Source: an uncultured Verrucomicrobiota bacterium
GTDB lineage: Bacteria; Verrucomicrobiota; Verrucomicrobiia; Opitutales; Intestinicryptomonadaceae
Assembly (NCBI GenBank): GCA_949293415.1
Contig: CASFDK010000006.1
Location: forward strand, 51,131 to 115,130
Direction: 5' to 3'
Length of the DNA stretch: 64,000 nucleotides
Each line of letters opens with the position of its first letter. Within the stretch, counting starts at the first letter, position 1. This document shows, piece by piece, positions 34,391 to 42,619 of the stretch. The notes under the pieces were generated by a model. That model searched no databases, was not told where the DNA came from, and saw nothing but the letters and a program-made list of their open reading frames with translations. A program made the translations under genes and the position numbers.

Positions 34391-35488
34391 CTAATAATTT
34401 TGTGGATGTTGGGAGTGCGGATTATCTTTGATTTCGCAATTCTTTGTTTTGCCGAGCGTCTTTACGGGGGCTTCTGTGTAGCCGTGGTGCATTGTGTTGG
34501 CGATTGCCGCGCAGTTCTCGGAGTCGGCGAAAAGTATGCCGAAACGCGGCGTATAGTAGTCTTTCTTTCCGTCCGTGTGCCCCGCCATAAATGTGTTGCC
34601 CGACACGGAGACGCCCTTCGATTTTACAAGCAGGTTCGCCGAGTTTTCGCCCTCGAAAAGTTTCGCCGAGTTTCTGCCGTTGCGCCTGAACGCGTTGCCG
34701 TTTATCGCAACCGACCACACGCCGTCGATAAATACGCCCGCGCCGTGGTTATGGTCGAACTGGTTGCCGACGATGTTCCAGTAGTTGCCGCCCTTACCCA
34801 AGTATAAACCGTACGACTCGTTCCATTCAACTCGGTTGTGCGTGAACATTCCAGACGAGACGCGCCCGCCGAAGCCGTATTTGCCGTTCGCGCCGAATAC
34901 GTTGTCGATTACGTAGAAGTCGCACCCGCTGCACTCGACGCCGCTGCCGAGATTTTTGTTTATCATACAGCGGCGCATAATCAGCACGAACGCGCCGCGC
35001 AGATAAACGCCGTGTCCCGAAAATCCGCGGATTTTGCAGTCTTCGATTGTTACCGTGTCGGTGTCGGAATTGCGCGGTTTGTCTTTCTTGTCGAACATAA
35101 TTCCGTGCGTCTTCGAGTTCGGATTGCGATTCGCATTGAGGTTTAGCCCCGAAATGTGGATATTCTGCGCGTCGGTGATGTCGATGAGACATTCAGCGGA
35201 GTAGTCGTCGAGAATCAAATTCGCGCCATGCGAAACGGAATACCCCCACTTCGGCTCGCCCTTTAATTTGATGTTAGGATAAGCTTTCAGCCCCGAACAA
35301 CGATAACGACCGTCGGGAAAAAACACAGTGCCGTTGACCTTGGCGGCGGCGTCAATGGTCTTTTGAATCGCGACAGTGTCGGAAACGACTCCATCCCCGA
35401 CCGCTCCGAAATTACGCACATTGAAAACGTCAAAAGAAGCAAATGCAATCCCGACACCGAAAATATAAAGTAATACAACGCGAAACAT
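34391..35488 (-). CDS. Exported right-handed beta-helix (pectate-lyase-like) protein
   Basis: A 365-residue protein with a signal peptide (about residues 1-18). FNVRNFGAVGDGVVSDTVAIQKTI followed by TVFFPDGRY is the hallmark N-terminus of the Pectate_lyase_3/polygalacturonase-like beta-helix superfamily. Repeated coil-forming segments with NIHISGLNLNANRN, VTIEDCKIRGFSGHGVYL and SVAINGNAFRRNG follow. It could be a polysaccharide lyase, hydrolase or epimerase; no catalytic signature is clear enough to choose. The metallophosphoesterase gene follows within 4 bases, so the two are co-transcribed. Confidence 0.8.
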   Translation of the reverse strand: MFRVVLLYIFGVGIAFASFDVFNVRNFGAVGDGVVSDTVAIQKTIDAAAKVNGTVFFPDGRYRCSGLKAYPNIKLKGEPKWGYSVSHGANLILDDYSAECLIDITDAQNIHISGLNLNANRNPNSKTHGIMFDKKDKPRNSDTDTVTIEDCKIRGFSGHGVYLRGAFVLIMRRCMINKNLGSGVECSGCDFYVIDNVFGANGKYGFGGRVSSGMFTHNRVEWNESYGLYLGKGGNYWNIVGNQFDHNHGAGVFIDGVWSVAINGNAFRRNGRNSAKLFEGENSANLLVKSKGVSVSGNTFMAGHTDGKKDYYTPRFGILFADSENCAAIANTMHHGYTEAPVKTLGKTKNCEIKDNPHSQHPQNY

Positions 35489-35560
35489 AGATGAAAGATA
35501 AAAACCGAAGAAAACGAAATCAACAAAATAGAAGCAGGTTGCACTTTAATGAAAATGAAT

Positions 35561-35653
35561 AATGAATTTTGGCGTTTACAATAAACGCTGAAAGAACAAT
35601 GAATTTCAACGTCTATCATAAGCGTTGAAAGAACGACACTATCGCGACGATAG
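35561..35653. repeat. Two 37-bp tandem repeats with palindromic cores plus a third palindrome
   Basis: Units 35561-35597 and 35598-35634 match at 29 of 37 positions. Unit 1 has the perfect inverted repeat GCGTTTA-CAA-TAAACGC (35572-35588). Unit 2 has CAACG and CGTTG outer arms with covarying changes. A third palindrome CTATCG-CGA-CGATAG lies at 35639-35653. The array lies 73-165 bp upstream of the beta-helix gene, between it and the right arm of the inverted repeat. It may be a regulator-binding array or a protein-recognised cassette end. Confidence 0.6.
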
Positions 35654-35685
35654 GAACTGTATAATGAAAAATGAATAATTGGAGT

Positions 35686-36025
35686 TGCCTGCGGCAATAA
35701 CTACCCTATCGAAAATCCGCAAACAAAGTAATACCGAATGGCATCTAAAGAAGAAATCCAAAATCACTACCCGAAATCACCCACACTCCGAAAGGCTACC
35801 TAAAAAGCAAAATCAAAAACACAAAGCGCGATGAAATCGCGCCCTAAAATAAAAAAAACTCTCGGCAATCCGCAAAGTTTACAGCGGGGTTCTGCGGGGA
35901 ACGGTTTGGCGTACAACTGAGGCACACGGAGAAAACAAAAGGGGGCTGTACTGAAGTACTGCTCCCTTTTAGTTTTCGAGTATGACCCAGTTGTGCGTCA
36001 AACAAGTCCCGCAGGTTCCCGCTCC
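35686..36025. repeat. Right arm of the ~300-bp inverted repeat (IR-R)
   Basis: Reverse-complement match to 32664-32973, starting a few bases after the deoA stop. It differs by scattered substitutions and by roughly 30 extra bases near 35712-35756. It carries its own terminator hairpin for the minus strand. No gene is seen in 35489-36028, which otherwise holds the tandem palindromes and this arm. Confidence 0.85.
35932..35966 (-). terminator. deoA terminator inside IR-R
   Basis: On the minus strand GGGAGCAGTACTTCAGTACAGCCCCC forms a stem-loop and is followed by TTTTGTTTTC. It is the counterpart of the nifJ terminator in IR-L. Confidence 0.75.
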
Positions 36026-36028
36026 CCC

Positions 36029-37363
36029 CTACGCAACGCGTTCCACTACGATAGGGGGGGGCGTGGGACGACGCGGCGCAAGCCTGTACGCACTTCTGAA
36101 ATAGTCCATAGCCGCATCCAAATTCGTCTCGTCGTTGTACTGAATCATCAAAAGCGGCTCGCCCTGCTTTACCTGCGTGCCGACCTTCTTGATTTCGGTA
36201 ACCCCCACATACGGGTCGAACTTGCCGTTCTTGAGGGTCGAAAGAATCTGCACACCGCGGGCAATCTGCCCCGCGTTGATGTTGTGCACATAACCGCGCT
36301 TGGGCGCGGGAAGCTTGCGCGTGTGCTTGGGCATAGGATACTTCGCGGGATCTTCGAGCCACGGAGCCGAACCACCCTGCGCCTTAATCATCTCGAGAAG
36401 CTTCTTGTACGCCGAGCCGTCCTCGATGACGCGCTCTACCGACTGCTTTGCCGAAAGAGTCGAACCCGCGACGCCCGCCAAGCGGAGAATTTCCATACCG
36501 AGCTTGAGGACAAGCTCTTTCATATCCTCCGTGCCGCCGCCGCGCAGGAAGTCGAGAGCCTCCATAACTTCGAGACCCATACCCACACAGTTGCCGAGCG
36601 GCTGGTTCATATCGGTAACGAGAGCCACACAGCGGTGCTTCATCACGCGGGCGACGCGCGTAATCGTGCGGGCAAGCTGCTTTGCCTGCTCGATGTCGCG
36701 CAGGAACGAACCGTTGCCCCATTTTACGTCGACTACCAAACCGTCGGAGCCGACGGCGAACTTTTTGCTCAAGACGCTTGCGGTGATCAGAGGCAGACTG
36801 GGAATCGTAGCCGTGGCGTGGCGCATTTTGTAGATTTTGGCATCCACAGGCGCGATGGAATCGTCGTGCTCGCAGATTGCGCAGCCGATGGACGAAAGCT
36901 GCTTGTGGAAATCGGAAAGCGAGAGCTTTGTTTTGAAACCGGGGACGGACGAAAGCTTGTTGTGGACAGTCAAAACAAAGTCTTCGTCGGGACTGGACAT
37001 TCCGGGGACGACAACGCCGCACGCCGCGCCGATTGCCGAGAGTATGATTGAAGTTTTGTCGCCCACGCCGCCTGTGGAATACTTGGCGACCTTCGGGCGC
37101 GAGATGTCGGAAAGCTCGATAGTTTCGCCCGTGAGAATCATTTCGTCGGCGAAGACTGCGGTTTCCTGCGCAGCCATATCCTTGAAGAAGATAGCCATAA
37201 CGAGGGCTGCCATCTGGAAATCGGGCATTTCGTCGTCGAGAATTGAGTCGACGATATTACGCACTTCGTCCTCCGTAAATTCGTGACCGTCGCGCTTCTT
37301 TTCGATGAGATACGCATAAGACGGTTTAAGAGGTACTTTTCCCGAGGTTCTCTTTATTGCCAT
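36029..37363 (-). CDS. deoA: Thymidine phosphorylase family protein with altered phosphate loop
   Basis: A 444-residue member of glycosyltransferase family 3 (pyrimidine nucleoside phosphorylase). It has AKYSTGGVGDKTS, the base-binding residues in MRHATATIPSLPLITASVLSKK (Arg, Ser, Lys conserved) and the C-terminal beta/alpha domain ending GEPLLMIQYND. The family's diagnostic loop (SGRGLGHTGGTLDKLE in E. coli) is replaced by MSSPDEDFVLTVHNKLSS, and the active-site His of KHSTGG is Tyr. Phosphate binding may therefore differ, and the substrate call is cautious. The C-terminus is Pro-rich (RRPTPPPIVV). It converges on nifJ across the cassette. Confidence 0.82.
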   Translation of the reverse strand: MAIKRTSGKVPLKPSYAYLIEKKRDGHEFTEDEVRNIVDSILDDEMPDFQMAALVMAIFFKDMAAQETAVFADEMILTGETIELSDISRPKVAKYSTGGVGDKTSIILSAIGAACGVVVPGMSSPDEDFVLTVHNKLSSVPGFKTKLSLSDFHKQLSSIGCAICEHDDSIAPVDAKIYKMRHATATIPSLPLITASVLSKKFAVGSDGLVVDVKWGNGSFLRDIEQAKQLARTITRVARVMKHRCVALVTDMNQPLGNCVGMGLEVMEALDFLRGGGTEDMKELVLKLGMEILRLAGVAGSTLSAKQSVERVIEDGSAYKKLLEMIKAQGGSAPWLEDPAKYPMPKHTRKLPAPKRGYVHNINAGQIARGVQILSTLKNGKFDPYVGVTEIKKVGTQVKQGEPLLMIQYNDETNLDAAMDYFRSAYRLAPRRPTPPPIVVERVA

Positions 37364-37661
37364 GTTATTGATTCTCCTTAAAATACAATTTTCCGCGCCA
37401 ATCCGAAAATCGGGCGGGCGCGATATGCATAATGCCTGTACATTCTCACAGTGTATATTTTATGGAAAATGTCGAGCTTTTTTTGCAAAATATTAAGAAT
37501 TGATTTTCCCGAACTTCGGGCGGGCAATTTGAACAAAACAACGGTGGAAGACGGATGGGTGAAAATCGGGCGCAAAGAACAAAGCGCGTACGTCGGGCGG
37601 CAATCCCGCCGTAAAACGATTTTTTTTGACAATGCGAGATTAACGTGCGAAAGTGTGGACA

Positions 37662-37898
37662 ATGGCAGCAAAGTTAAATTCAAAATCGGATGTCCCATTT
37701 GAGTCCTCGCTGAAAGAGCTTGAAGACATTCTCGACCAACTGGAGAATCCGCAATTACCGTTGTCCGACCTCGTCGAAAAGTACAGCCGCGCACAGGCGT
37801 GCCTTACAAACTGCCGCAAAAAGCTCGACGAAGCCGAACTTGCCATAAAGAAGCTCTCGGGCGATTCCGCCGAAGACTTTAAACTGGAAAGCGAATAA
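37662..37898 (+). CDS. xseB: Exodeoxyribonuclease VII small subunit
   Basis: A 78-residue helical protein with the XseB pattern FESSLKELEDILDQLENPQLPLSDLVEKYSRAQ, in which the small subunit's two helices are recognisable. It partners XseA in degrading single-stranded DNA; xseA is not in this window. ATG at 37662 is preferred; a GTG at 37653 is also in frame. A stem near 37595-37612 followed by TTTTTTTT at about 37620 lies upstream. It is followed by dxs after 37 bases, an arrangement seen in many bacteria. Confidence 0.85.
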   Translation: MAAKLNSKSDVPFESSLKELEDILDQLENPQLPLSDLVEKYSRAQACLTNCRKKLDEAELAIKKLSGDSAEDFKLESE

Positions 37899-37935
37899 CG
37901 CAGCCTGTCGAAAGTGTAATTTAAAATTCGAAGAA

Positions 37936-39816
37936 ATGTCATTGCTAAGCGAAATTTCATCACCCGCCGATTTGAAAAAACTTCCGCCCGAATCGCTGCC
38001 CGAGTTGGCAAACGAAATCAGACGCGAAATCATCGACGTAACCTCGCAAAAAGGCGGACACGTCAGCCCGAACCTCGGAATAGTCGAACTTTCAATCGCC
38101 CTGCACAGGGTCTTCGACACGCCCAAAGACAAAATCCTCTTCGACGTATCGCACCAGTGCTACACACACAAGCTTCTCACGGGCAGAAACAACGACAAAT
38201 TCAAGTCACTCCGCCAAACGGACGGAATCAGCGGATTCTGCAACCGTTTCGAATCCGAACACGACGCGTTCGGAGCGGGGCACGCGGGTACGGCGGCATC
38301 GGCGGCACTCGGCTTGGCGGCGGCGCGCGACAGGCTCGGCGGCGACGAAAACGTGGTGGCAGTCCTCGGAGACGCGGCTCTTACGAACGGCGTAACTTTC
38401 GAAGCTTTCAACAACATCGCTTCGACCACAAAAAAAATGATTGTCGTGCTCAACGACAACGAAATGTCGATTGCCAAAAATGTGGGCGCAATCGCCCAAT
38501 ACCTGAACGAAGTAATCACAAACCCCGCGTGCAACAGATTGTACTCGGATATGAATTCGTTCCTGAAGAAGCTTCCGTTCGGCGAAACGGTCATAAAAAT
38601 GACCGAAAACACCGCCCGCGACGCAAAGGGATGGTTTGTACCCTCGCCGTTCTTCGAATACTTCGGGCTGATGTACCTCGGGCCAATCGACGGCCACGAT
38701 ATTCCGCTGCTCGAACGCTATCTCAACTATTGCAAACGCGCGACGCGCCCGATTCTCCTGCACGTAATCACGAAAAAGGGCAAGGGGCTTGACGCGGCGG
38801 TTCGCAACCCCGAAAAATTCCACGGCGCGTCGCCCTACAACATCGTAACGGGCGAATCGCTCAACACCGACAAATCGGTGCCCAACTACCAAGACGCGAT
38901 GGGGCGGGCACTGCTGAGATTTGCAAAAGACGACGGGAAAATCGTCGGAATCACGGCGGCTATGGCGTCGGGCACGGGGCTTTCGTTCATCAAAAACGAG
39001 CTTCCGCGGCAGTTCTTCGACGTGGGCATTGCGGAGGAACACGCGGTAGTCTTCGCAGCGGGGATGGCATGCAAAGAATTTACGCCCGTCGTTGCGATTT
39101 ATTCAACGTTTATGCAGCGCGCCTACGACTGCGCAATGCACGACGTTTGTCTGCAAAAGCTGCCCGTGACATTCTGCCTTGACCGCGCGGGGCTAAGCCC
39201 CAACGACGGCGCAACGCACCACGGGCTTTTCGACATATCGTATCTGCGCCCGCTCCCGAACGCGGTTGTTATGCAGCCCAAAGACGAGGACGAGCTGACC
39301 GATATGCTCTGGACTTCCATAAAGTCGAAACTGCCGTCGTTCATACGCTATCCGCGCGGCAGGGGAGTAGGCGTTAAAATAAAGGAACAACCCGCAGTTT
39401 TGGAAATCGGCAAAGCGGAAGTGCTGAAGGAATCCGACGGCGATATTTGTATTTGGGCACTCGGCAATATGGTTGCCGAAGCAATGGCGGCGGCAAAGGC
39501 AATCGAAGCCGAATGCGGCGTAAAGGTGGGCGTTGTCAACGCGCGCTACGTAAAGCCGCTCGATACCAAGCTTCTGCTCAAACACGCCGCCGAAAACAAG
39601 ACTATCATCACGATTGAAGACCACGTTGTGGCGGGCGGGTTCGGTTCGGCAGTCGCCGAATGCCTGTACGCAAACGGCGCGAAGTGCAAGCTCGACATCA
39701 TCGGATGGCCCGACAAGTTCATACCGCACGGCACCGATGTGAAGACAATCCGCAGCCAGTTCAATCTGAACACGGAGCAAATCGCCGCGCGAGTCAAGGC
39801 GCACCTGTCGAAATAA
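37936..39816 (+). CDS. dxs: 1-deoxy-D-xylulose-5-phosphate synthase
   Basis: A 626-residue TPP enzyme that condenses pyruvate and glyceraldehyde-3-phosphate in the first step of the MEP isoprenoid pathway. TPP-binding residues lie in GDAALTNGVTFEAFNNI with LNDNEMSIAKNVG; the transketolase catalytic Glu is in DVGIAEEHAVVFAAGMA, with CLDRAGLSPNDGATHHG and RYPRGRGVGV further on. The usual GHSSTS segment reads GHAGTAASA, so it is a divergent member. It is probably co-transcribed with xseB. Confidence 0.92.
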   Translation: MSLLSEISSPADLKKLPPESLPELANEIRREIIDVTSQKGGHVSPNLGIVELSIALHRVFDTPKDKILFDVSHQCYTHKLLTGRNNDKFKSLRQTDGISGFCNRFESEHDAFGAGHAGTAASAALGLAAARDRLGGDENVVAVLGDAALTNGVTFEAFNNIASTTKKMIVVLNDNEMSIAKNVGAIAQYLNEVITNPACNRLYSDMNSFLKKLPFGETVIKMTENTARDAKGWFVPSPFFEYFGLMYLGPIDGHDIPLLERYLNYCKRATRPILLHVITKKGKGLDAAVRNPEKFHGASPYNIVTGESLNTDKSVPNYQDAMGRALLRFAKDDGKIVGITAAMASGTGLSFIKNELPRQFFDVGIAEEHAVVFAAGMACKEFTPVVAIYSTFMQRAYDCAMHDVCLQKLPVTFCLDRAGLSPNDGATHHGLFDISYLRPLPNAVVMQPKDEDELTDMLWTSIKSKLPSFIRYPRGRGVGVKIKEQPAVLEIGKAEVLKESDGDICIWALGNMVAEAMAAAKAIEAECGVKVGVVNARYVKPLDTKLLLKHAAENKTIITIEDHVVAGGFGSAVAECLYANGAKCKLDIIGWPDKFIPHGTDVKTIRSQFNLNTEQIAARVKAHLSK

Positions 39817-39841
39817 ATTTTCCGAAAAAAGTCGGACGCAA

Positions 39842-39877
39842 AAAAAAGCAAAGAGCCGCAAAGCCCTTTGCTTTTTT
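39842..39877. terminator. Bidirectional terminator between dxs and the GH5-like gene
   Basis: AAAAAAGCAAAG (39842-39853) pairs with CTTTGCTTTTTT (39866-39877), with T-runs on both strands between convergent genes. Confidence 0.8.
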
Positions 39878-39894
39878 GTCGATATGCAACCGCC

Positions 39895-41364
39895 CTACTT
39901 CGCGATTCTCACAACCGCCGAGCGGAGAAAGTCGGGCAGAAGAATTCCGCTGCCCGAAGACTTCACCGACATCACCGCGTCGGCGTACGGCAGATAGACG
40001 GAAGCCCTGTCCGCGGAAACGCCGAGCTTGTCGAAAGGCAGAAGTTCGTGCGCGAGCACTTTGGGGGCGATGCCCGCCTTCAGTTCGGTAAGCCACGAAT
40101 TGTTTTTGTCGCGACAATAGGCTACGAGCGTCTTTTTGCCGTCGAGAACGTAGACTCTCATATTCGGGGTTTCGAAATACCTGGGCTTGAAATCTTCGGC
40201 AATCGGGTCCAACCCCGCAATCGCCTTCGAGAAACGCCCGAAAATTTTCCAGAGATTGTTTTTCTCGACGTAATATTCCCAGTGCCACGACATCCCGTTG
40301 CCCGCCGAACCGAGAAAGAACGGCGTGAAGGTCTGGTCGGTAAGAAGAATGCCGTCTTTGTCGCGCCCGTAGTAGCGCGAGGGTCCGCCTGCGTGGTTCG
40401 GCTCGGTTGCGCCCACTTCGGCAAAGAGCACGGGGCGGTCGGGCGTGAGCGCGAGCATCAAGTTCACCGCGTCGGCGCACATAATATCGGTCGGCGACTG
40501 CGCCACGGGCAAGGCGTGCCCCTCGTTGAGGTAATTGTGAACCTGCGCTACATCGTTGTCGGGGTCGGGAGTGAGCGCGGGATAGGCGTTGTTGCGCACG
40601 TCGTTGTTGTCGTAGCTTGGCATACTGATTACGACCATATGGTTGGGGAACATCTTGTGAAGCCGCTTGAGCATATACGAGTGCCAGTCTTTGAGCACCC
40701 CGAGCTTGTTTTTCCCGATGTTCACGCACGACGATTCGTTCCAAAGTTCCCACGCGAACACGCATTTGCGGTCCTTGTAGCGGTCGGCGAAAACCTTCAC
40801 GCGGGCAAGATACACATCCCTGCCGTGCTGCGTGCCGAAAAATTCGTCCATCGTCTCGAAGTCGCCGCCGAATTTTTTGTGGTAAATGCGCTTGTCGAAC
40901 GGCGGCGCGGAACTGAACGTGAAAAACGACTTCTCCATATAGAGCGAAGTGAAGTTTTCGAAACACAGCTTGAGCCTTATTCCGTACTTGTCGGCAAGGT
41001 CGAAAAGCCTGTCGACGCGCGCGATTTTCTCGGGATTGAACTCGCCCTGCTTTGTGTCTTCTATTTCAAACAGCGGATGGGAGAGCCAGATGCGCGCATA
41101 GTTGCCGCCGTTTTCCGACAATGTCCTGAACTTCTTTTCGTAGTCGGCGAGGGCTTCGTCGGGGTCTTTTATGAAACGCGGGAAGCAGATGTTCATCCCC
41201 ACGGGAATGTACGTTTCGCCCGTGGTGGTCGAAAAGTAGCGGCAGTTGTCGGGACTTTTCCGGACGTACCCGCCGCGTTTTTTGTCGTCGTTACCCCGCC
41301 CCGCGCAACCGCACAGGGCGATTGCGAAAGCGAACACAGCCAGTTTTAACATGCGTTTTTTCAT
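39895..41364 (-). CDS. GH5-like (mannanase-type) lipoprotein
   Basis: A 489-residue lipoprotein (lipobox LCGC) with a TIM barrel of the GH5/clan A type. YIPVGMNICFP and NYARIWLSHPLFE are barrel strands; VFAWELWNESSC holds the acid/base Glu after Asn, and PVLFAEVGATEP the nucleophile Glu. The tail after about 390 is beta-rich. Related enzymes act on mannans and glucans; the substrate is not fixed here. Met at 41364 is preferred, the ATG at 41370 also being in frame. The longer form overlaps the upstream LacI gene's stop by 4 bases, so regulator and enzyme are coupled. Confidence 0.8.
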   Translation of the reverse strand: MKKRMLKLAVFAFAIALCGCAGRGNDDKKRGGYVRKSPDNCRYFSTTTGETYIPVGMNICFPRFIKDPDEALADYEKKFRTLSENGGNYARIWLSHPLFEIEDTKQGEFNPEKIARVDRLFDLADKYGIRLKLCFENFTSLYMEKSFFTFSSAPPFDKRIYHKKFGGDFETMDEFFGTQHGRDVYLARVKVFADRYKDRKCVFAWELWNESSCVNIGKNKLGVLKDWHSYMLKRLHKMFPNHMVVISMPSYDNNDVRNNAYPALTPDPDNDVAQVHNYLNEGHALPVAQSPTDIMCADAVNLMLALTPDRPVLFAEVGATEPNHAGGPSRYYGRDKDGILLTDQTFTPFFLGSAGNGMSWHWEYYVEKNNLWKIFGRFSKAIAGLDPIAEDFKPRYFETPNMRVYVLDGKKTLVAYCRDKNNSWLTELKAGIAPKVLAHELLPFDKLGVSADRASVYLPYADAVMSVKSSGSGILLPDFLRSAVVRIAK

Positions 41365-41366
41365 CG

Positions 41367-42368
41367 TCATACAGAAAATTTAACAACACTCTCGCGCGGA
41401 ACGATACTGCACGGCAGCTCTTCGTGCGCAACCTGTGCCGACGGATTTTTTATGCGCCGCAAAAGCAGCTCCGCGCCCGTTTCGCCCAATTTCGCGCAAT
41501 CGACATCAACGGAAGAGAGCGTCGGCGAACAGTGCGACGAAAACGACACGTTGCCGTAGCCGAAAACGCCGATTTCGTCGGGAACGTAAAAGCCCAGCTC
41601 CGCCGCCCTGCGCATAAGCGGATAGGCGAGAAAATCGTTGCAGGCGAAAACCGCCAGCGGCTTTTTCGCTCCGCCCGCGATTTTGTCGAATTCGGCAAAA
41701 ACCGACTTTTCGTCGGGGTATATTTTCGCAGACACGTCCGCGCCGCGCAACTTCGCCGCCTCCACAAAGCCCGCCATTCTGGTTTCCGAATTTGCGCCGT
41801 CGCGCGCAAGCCCGAAGAATGCGAAAGTGCGGTAACCCGCGCGCCCGAGGTACGAAAAGATTTCCTCGCCAGCCGAACGCCCGTTGCTCGAAACACTGTC
41901 GAAAAGCCCGCTCGGCGCGTCGAGTACGACGGCGGGAGTTTCGTAGCCGCGGAGGGCGCGGACGGTCTTCGCGTCGACGGGAACGTTGAGGAACGCAACC
42001 GCGTCCGCCTTGCCGTTGAGCACAAAGCGCGGCACGCCCGAATCGGGAGCGGTTTCGGAAAGCATCAAGTCGAAGCCCTCCCGCGAAATGCGCTTGTGGA
42101 ATCCCCTTATCACGTTCAGGTAAAATTCGCTTTGAAACAGGTCGATTGCGGGGCTGAAAACGATGCCTATCGTGTTGCTCGTGCGCGTGCGCAGCGACCG
42201 GGCGGAACGGTTTACCTTGTACTTGTATTTTTTGATGTTCTCGAGAATGCGTTTGCGCGTTTCCTCGCCCACCGAGCCTTTGCCGTTGATGACGTTCGAA
42301 ACGCTCGCGGTGGAACAGTTCGAAACTTCCGCGATAAATCTTATGGATGTCTGGGGTTTTCTTCTCAC
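41367..42368 (-). CDS. LacI family transcriptional regulator
   Basis: A 333-residue LacI/GalR protein: an N-terminal helix-turn-helix (IRFIAEVSNCSTASVSNVING), the hinge helix (VNRSARSLRTRTSNTIG) and a periplasmic-binding-protein-like effector domain with FACNDFLAYPLMRRAAELGF and EIGVFGYGN. It is the first gene of a two-gene minus-strand operon with the GH5-like lipoprotein and lies divergent to a PEP-CTERM gene. It presumably senses a sugar released by the enzyme. Confidence 0.9.
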   Translation of the reverse strand: MRRKPQTSIRFIAEVSNCSTASVSNVINGKGSVGEETRKRILENIKKYKYKVNRSARSLRTRTSNTIGIVFSPAIDLFQSEFYLNVIRGFHKRISREGFDLMLSETAPDSGVPRFVLNGKADAVAFLNVPVDAKTVRALRGYETPAVVLDAPSGLFDSVSSNGRSAGEEIFSYLGRAGYRTFAFFGLARDGANSETRMAGFVEAAKLRGADVSAKIYPDEKSVFAEFDKIAGGAKKPLAVFACNDFLAYPLMRRAAELGFYVPDEIGVFGYGNVSFSSHCSPTLSSVDVDCAKLGETGAELLLRRIKNPSAQVAHEELPCSIVPRESVVKFSV

Positions 42369-42396
42369 TTTGCGTAACGTACGGTTTCTTGACGGA

Positions 42397-42425
42397 TTTA
42401 TCGAAAATCACCCGCAATTTGTCAA
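42397..42425 (-). promoter_or_regulatory. Promoter of the LacI/GH5-like operon
   Basis: TTGACA (42425-42420), a 17-bp spacer and GATAAA (42402-42397), 29 bp upstream of the start. Confidence 0.65.
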
Positions 42426-42550
42426 CAAAAAACGGAGATGCGCAGCATTCGCGCAACAATATGTATGTCAAGATATTAAACAAAGCGAGTGCAATTTGTT
42501 AACGATTTACTCAACAAAATTTGAATATTTACAACTATTTGCAATTAAAC

Positions 42551-42579
42551 TTGACAACATAGTTAAACGTTAATAATAT
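42551..42579 (+). promoter_or_regulatory. Promoter of the PEP-CTERM gene with an AACGTT core in the spacer
   Basis: TTGACA (42551-42556), a 17-bp spacer and TAATAT (42574-42579). The spacer holds TTAAACGTTAA, with AACGTT (42566-42571) like the centre of LacI-family operators, so the divergent LacI protein may repress here. The 42369-42619 gap also holds an inverted TTTGTT/AACAAA pair at about 42496-42519. Confidence 0.6.
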
Positions 42580-42619
42580 TGTATTCCACACAGACAAATT
42601 ATATATGAAAGGAATACAA

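Noticed and set aside
37451..37702. 83-codon plus-strand frame between deoA and xseB
   Set aside because: It overlaps the start of xseB in another frame, has no recognisable motif and crosses a hairpin with a T-run.
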